Source: an uncultured Phenylobacterium sp. (GTDB taxonomy: Bacteria; Pseudomonadota; Alphaproteobacteria; Caulobacterales; Caulobacteraceae). Taken from it: a stretch of DNA of 6,318 bases. The DNA lies in assembly GCA_945952355.1 (NCBI GenBank), contig CAMFIW010000184.1:1-6318 (forward strand), in the 5' to 3' direction. Position numbers and translations under genes: made by a program. Of this stretch, positions 5,961 through 6,318 are shown piece after piece; the stretch's first letter is position 1; every line of letters starts with the position of its first letter. A model generated the notes under the pieces. It saw only the letters and a list, made by a program, of their open reading frames with translations. It did not search any database and was not told the DNA's origin.

Positions 5961-5989
5961 TAAAGCTTGCGTTCAGGTTGGACTTGCAA
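5961..5989 (-). promoter_or_regulatory. Candidate promoter of the tRNA gene
   Basis: Reading the - strand, TTGCAA (5984-5989) lies 17 nt before GCTTTA (5961-5966), in an AT-richer island about 45-75 bp upstream of the mature tRNA 5' end. Spacing is right but both hexamers are imperfect, so this is tentative. Confidence 0.3.
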
Positions 5990-5990
5990 T

Positions 5991-6024
5991 GACCGGGGCG
6001 ACGGCGGCCAATCCCCGGTCGCCC
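5991..6024. repeat. Two overlapping, mutually exclusive inverted repeats before the SIMPL gene
   Basis: GACCGGGG (5991-5998) pairs perfectly with CCCCGGTC (6013-6020). GGGCGAC (5996-6002) pairs perfectly with GTCGCCC (6018-6024). The arms overlap, so only one stem can form at a time. They lie 24 nt upstream of the start codon at 6049, in the likely leader. No T run follows. Confidence 0.4.
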
Positions 6025-6048
6025 GCCACACTGATCTGGAGACCTCCG

Positions 6049-6318
6049 ATGAAGACCCTCGTCCGCGCCGGCGCGATCGGCCTGTCCCTGGCCTGCGCCG
6101 CGGCCGCGCCTGCCGCCCTGGCCCAGTCGGCTCCCGTGGCGCAGGACGCCGCGTCCCGTCCGGCGCTGTTCAATCTGTCGGCCTATGGCGAGGTGCAGGC
6201 CGCGCCCGACATGGCCGCCATCAATCTCGGCGTGAACACGGAAGCTCCGACCGCGGCGGCCGCCCTGCAGGCCAACGCCGCCCAGATGACCAAGGTGATC
6301 GCCGCGCTGCGAAAGGCC
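6049..6318 (+). CDS. SIMPL-domain (DUF541) periplasmic protein, 3' end outside window
   Basis: The first 90 residues are visible and the frame is open at the window edge. A signal peptide (1-25, ending AALA before Q26) precedes FNLSAYGEVQAAPDMAAINL (41-60) and GVNTEAPTAAAALQANAAQM (61-80). This is the hallmark opening of SIMPL/DUF541 proteins (I-x-V-x-G-x-G-E-V-x-x-x-P-D-x-A-x-x-x-x-G-V), here with Tyr where the second-last Gly often stands. Members are secreted or periplasmic beta-alpha proteins that oligomerise, sometimes linked to oxidative stress (E. coli YggE); the molecular role is not settled. The family is usually about 230-250 residues, so roughly 60% lies beyond the window. GGAG 7 nt upstream supports the start. 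It is divergent from the tRNA and shares its upstream gap. Confidence 0.88.
   Translation, partial: MKTLVRAGAIGLSLACAAAAPAALAQSAPVAQDAASRPALFNLSAYGEVQAAPDMAAINLGVNTEAPTAAAALQANAAQMTKVIAALRKA

Noticed and set aside
1..6318. CRISPR array, insertion sequence, toxin-antitoxin or defence genes
   Set aside because: No regular direct repeats, transposase motifs or recognisable defence domains were seen on either strand.

Overview
The window reads as chromosome from a high-GC alphaproteobacterium. Caulobacterales (Phenylobacterium or Caulobacter-like) is my best guess. The evidence is GC-rich third codon positions, the PEPxxWA form of the PEP-CTERM signal (common in Caulobacterales and Sphingomonadales), GTG starts after stop-overlapping junctions, and several short secreted proteins. 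The placement is inference; no rRNA or marker gene is present.

Layout, left to right. (1) 1-191 is an AT-richer edge with a perfect 14-bp palindrome and two stem-loops. (2) A secreted TraB/GumN-family protein (192-1145, +) has lost both GxxH histidines of the family. (3) Converging on it is a small LuxR-type HTH regulator (1291-1650, -) with no sensor domain. Its ATG overlaps, inside one CATG, the ATG of the divergent gene to its right. (4) That gene is a four-TM LytS/YehU-type histidine kinase (1649-2866, +), joined by a GTGA overlap to a LytTR response regulator (2863-3639, +). (5) After a 131-bp gap carrying a palindrome come a PEP-CTERM surface/secreted protein (3771-4400) and, 2 bp later, a secreted two-domain protein with a C-terminal OB-fold-like domain (4403-5257). 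(6) 5334-5673 (-) is a wrecked P4-type tyrosine integrase, 165 bp from the 3' end of a tRNA with anticodon CAT, most likely tRNA-Ile2 (5839-5914, -). This is the scar of a genomic island that used that tRNA as attachment site. (7) The start of a SIMPL-domain (DUF541) periplasmic protein (6049-end, +) runs off the window.

How the genes may work together: the kinase and LytTR regulator form a two-component system whose obvious nearby target is the PEP-CTERM/OB-fold pair. The head-to-head LuxR-type regulator is placed to cross-regulate the kinase gene. The sequence shows arrangement only; regulation is inferred. I did not find a clearly new multi-gene system. The most notable items are the overlapping divergent start codons, the motif-less TraB/GumN protein, and the integrase fossil at the tRNA.
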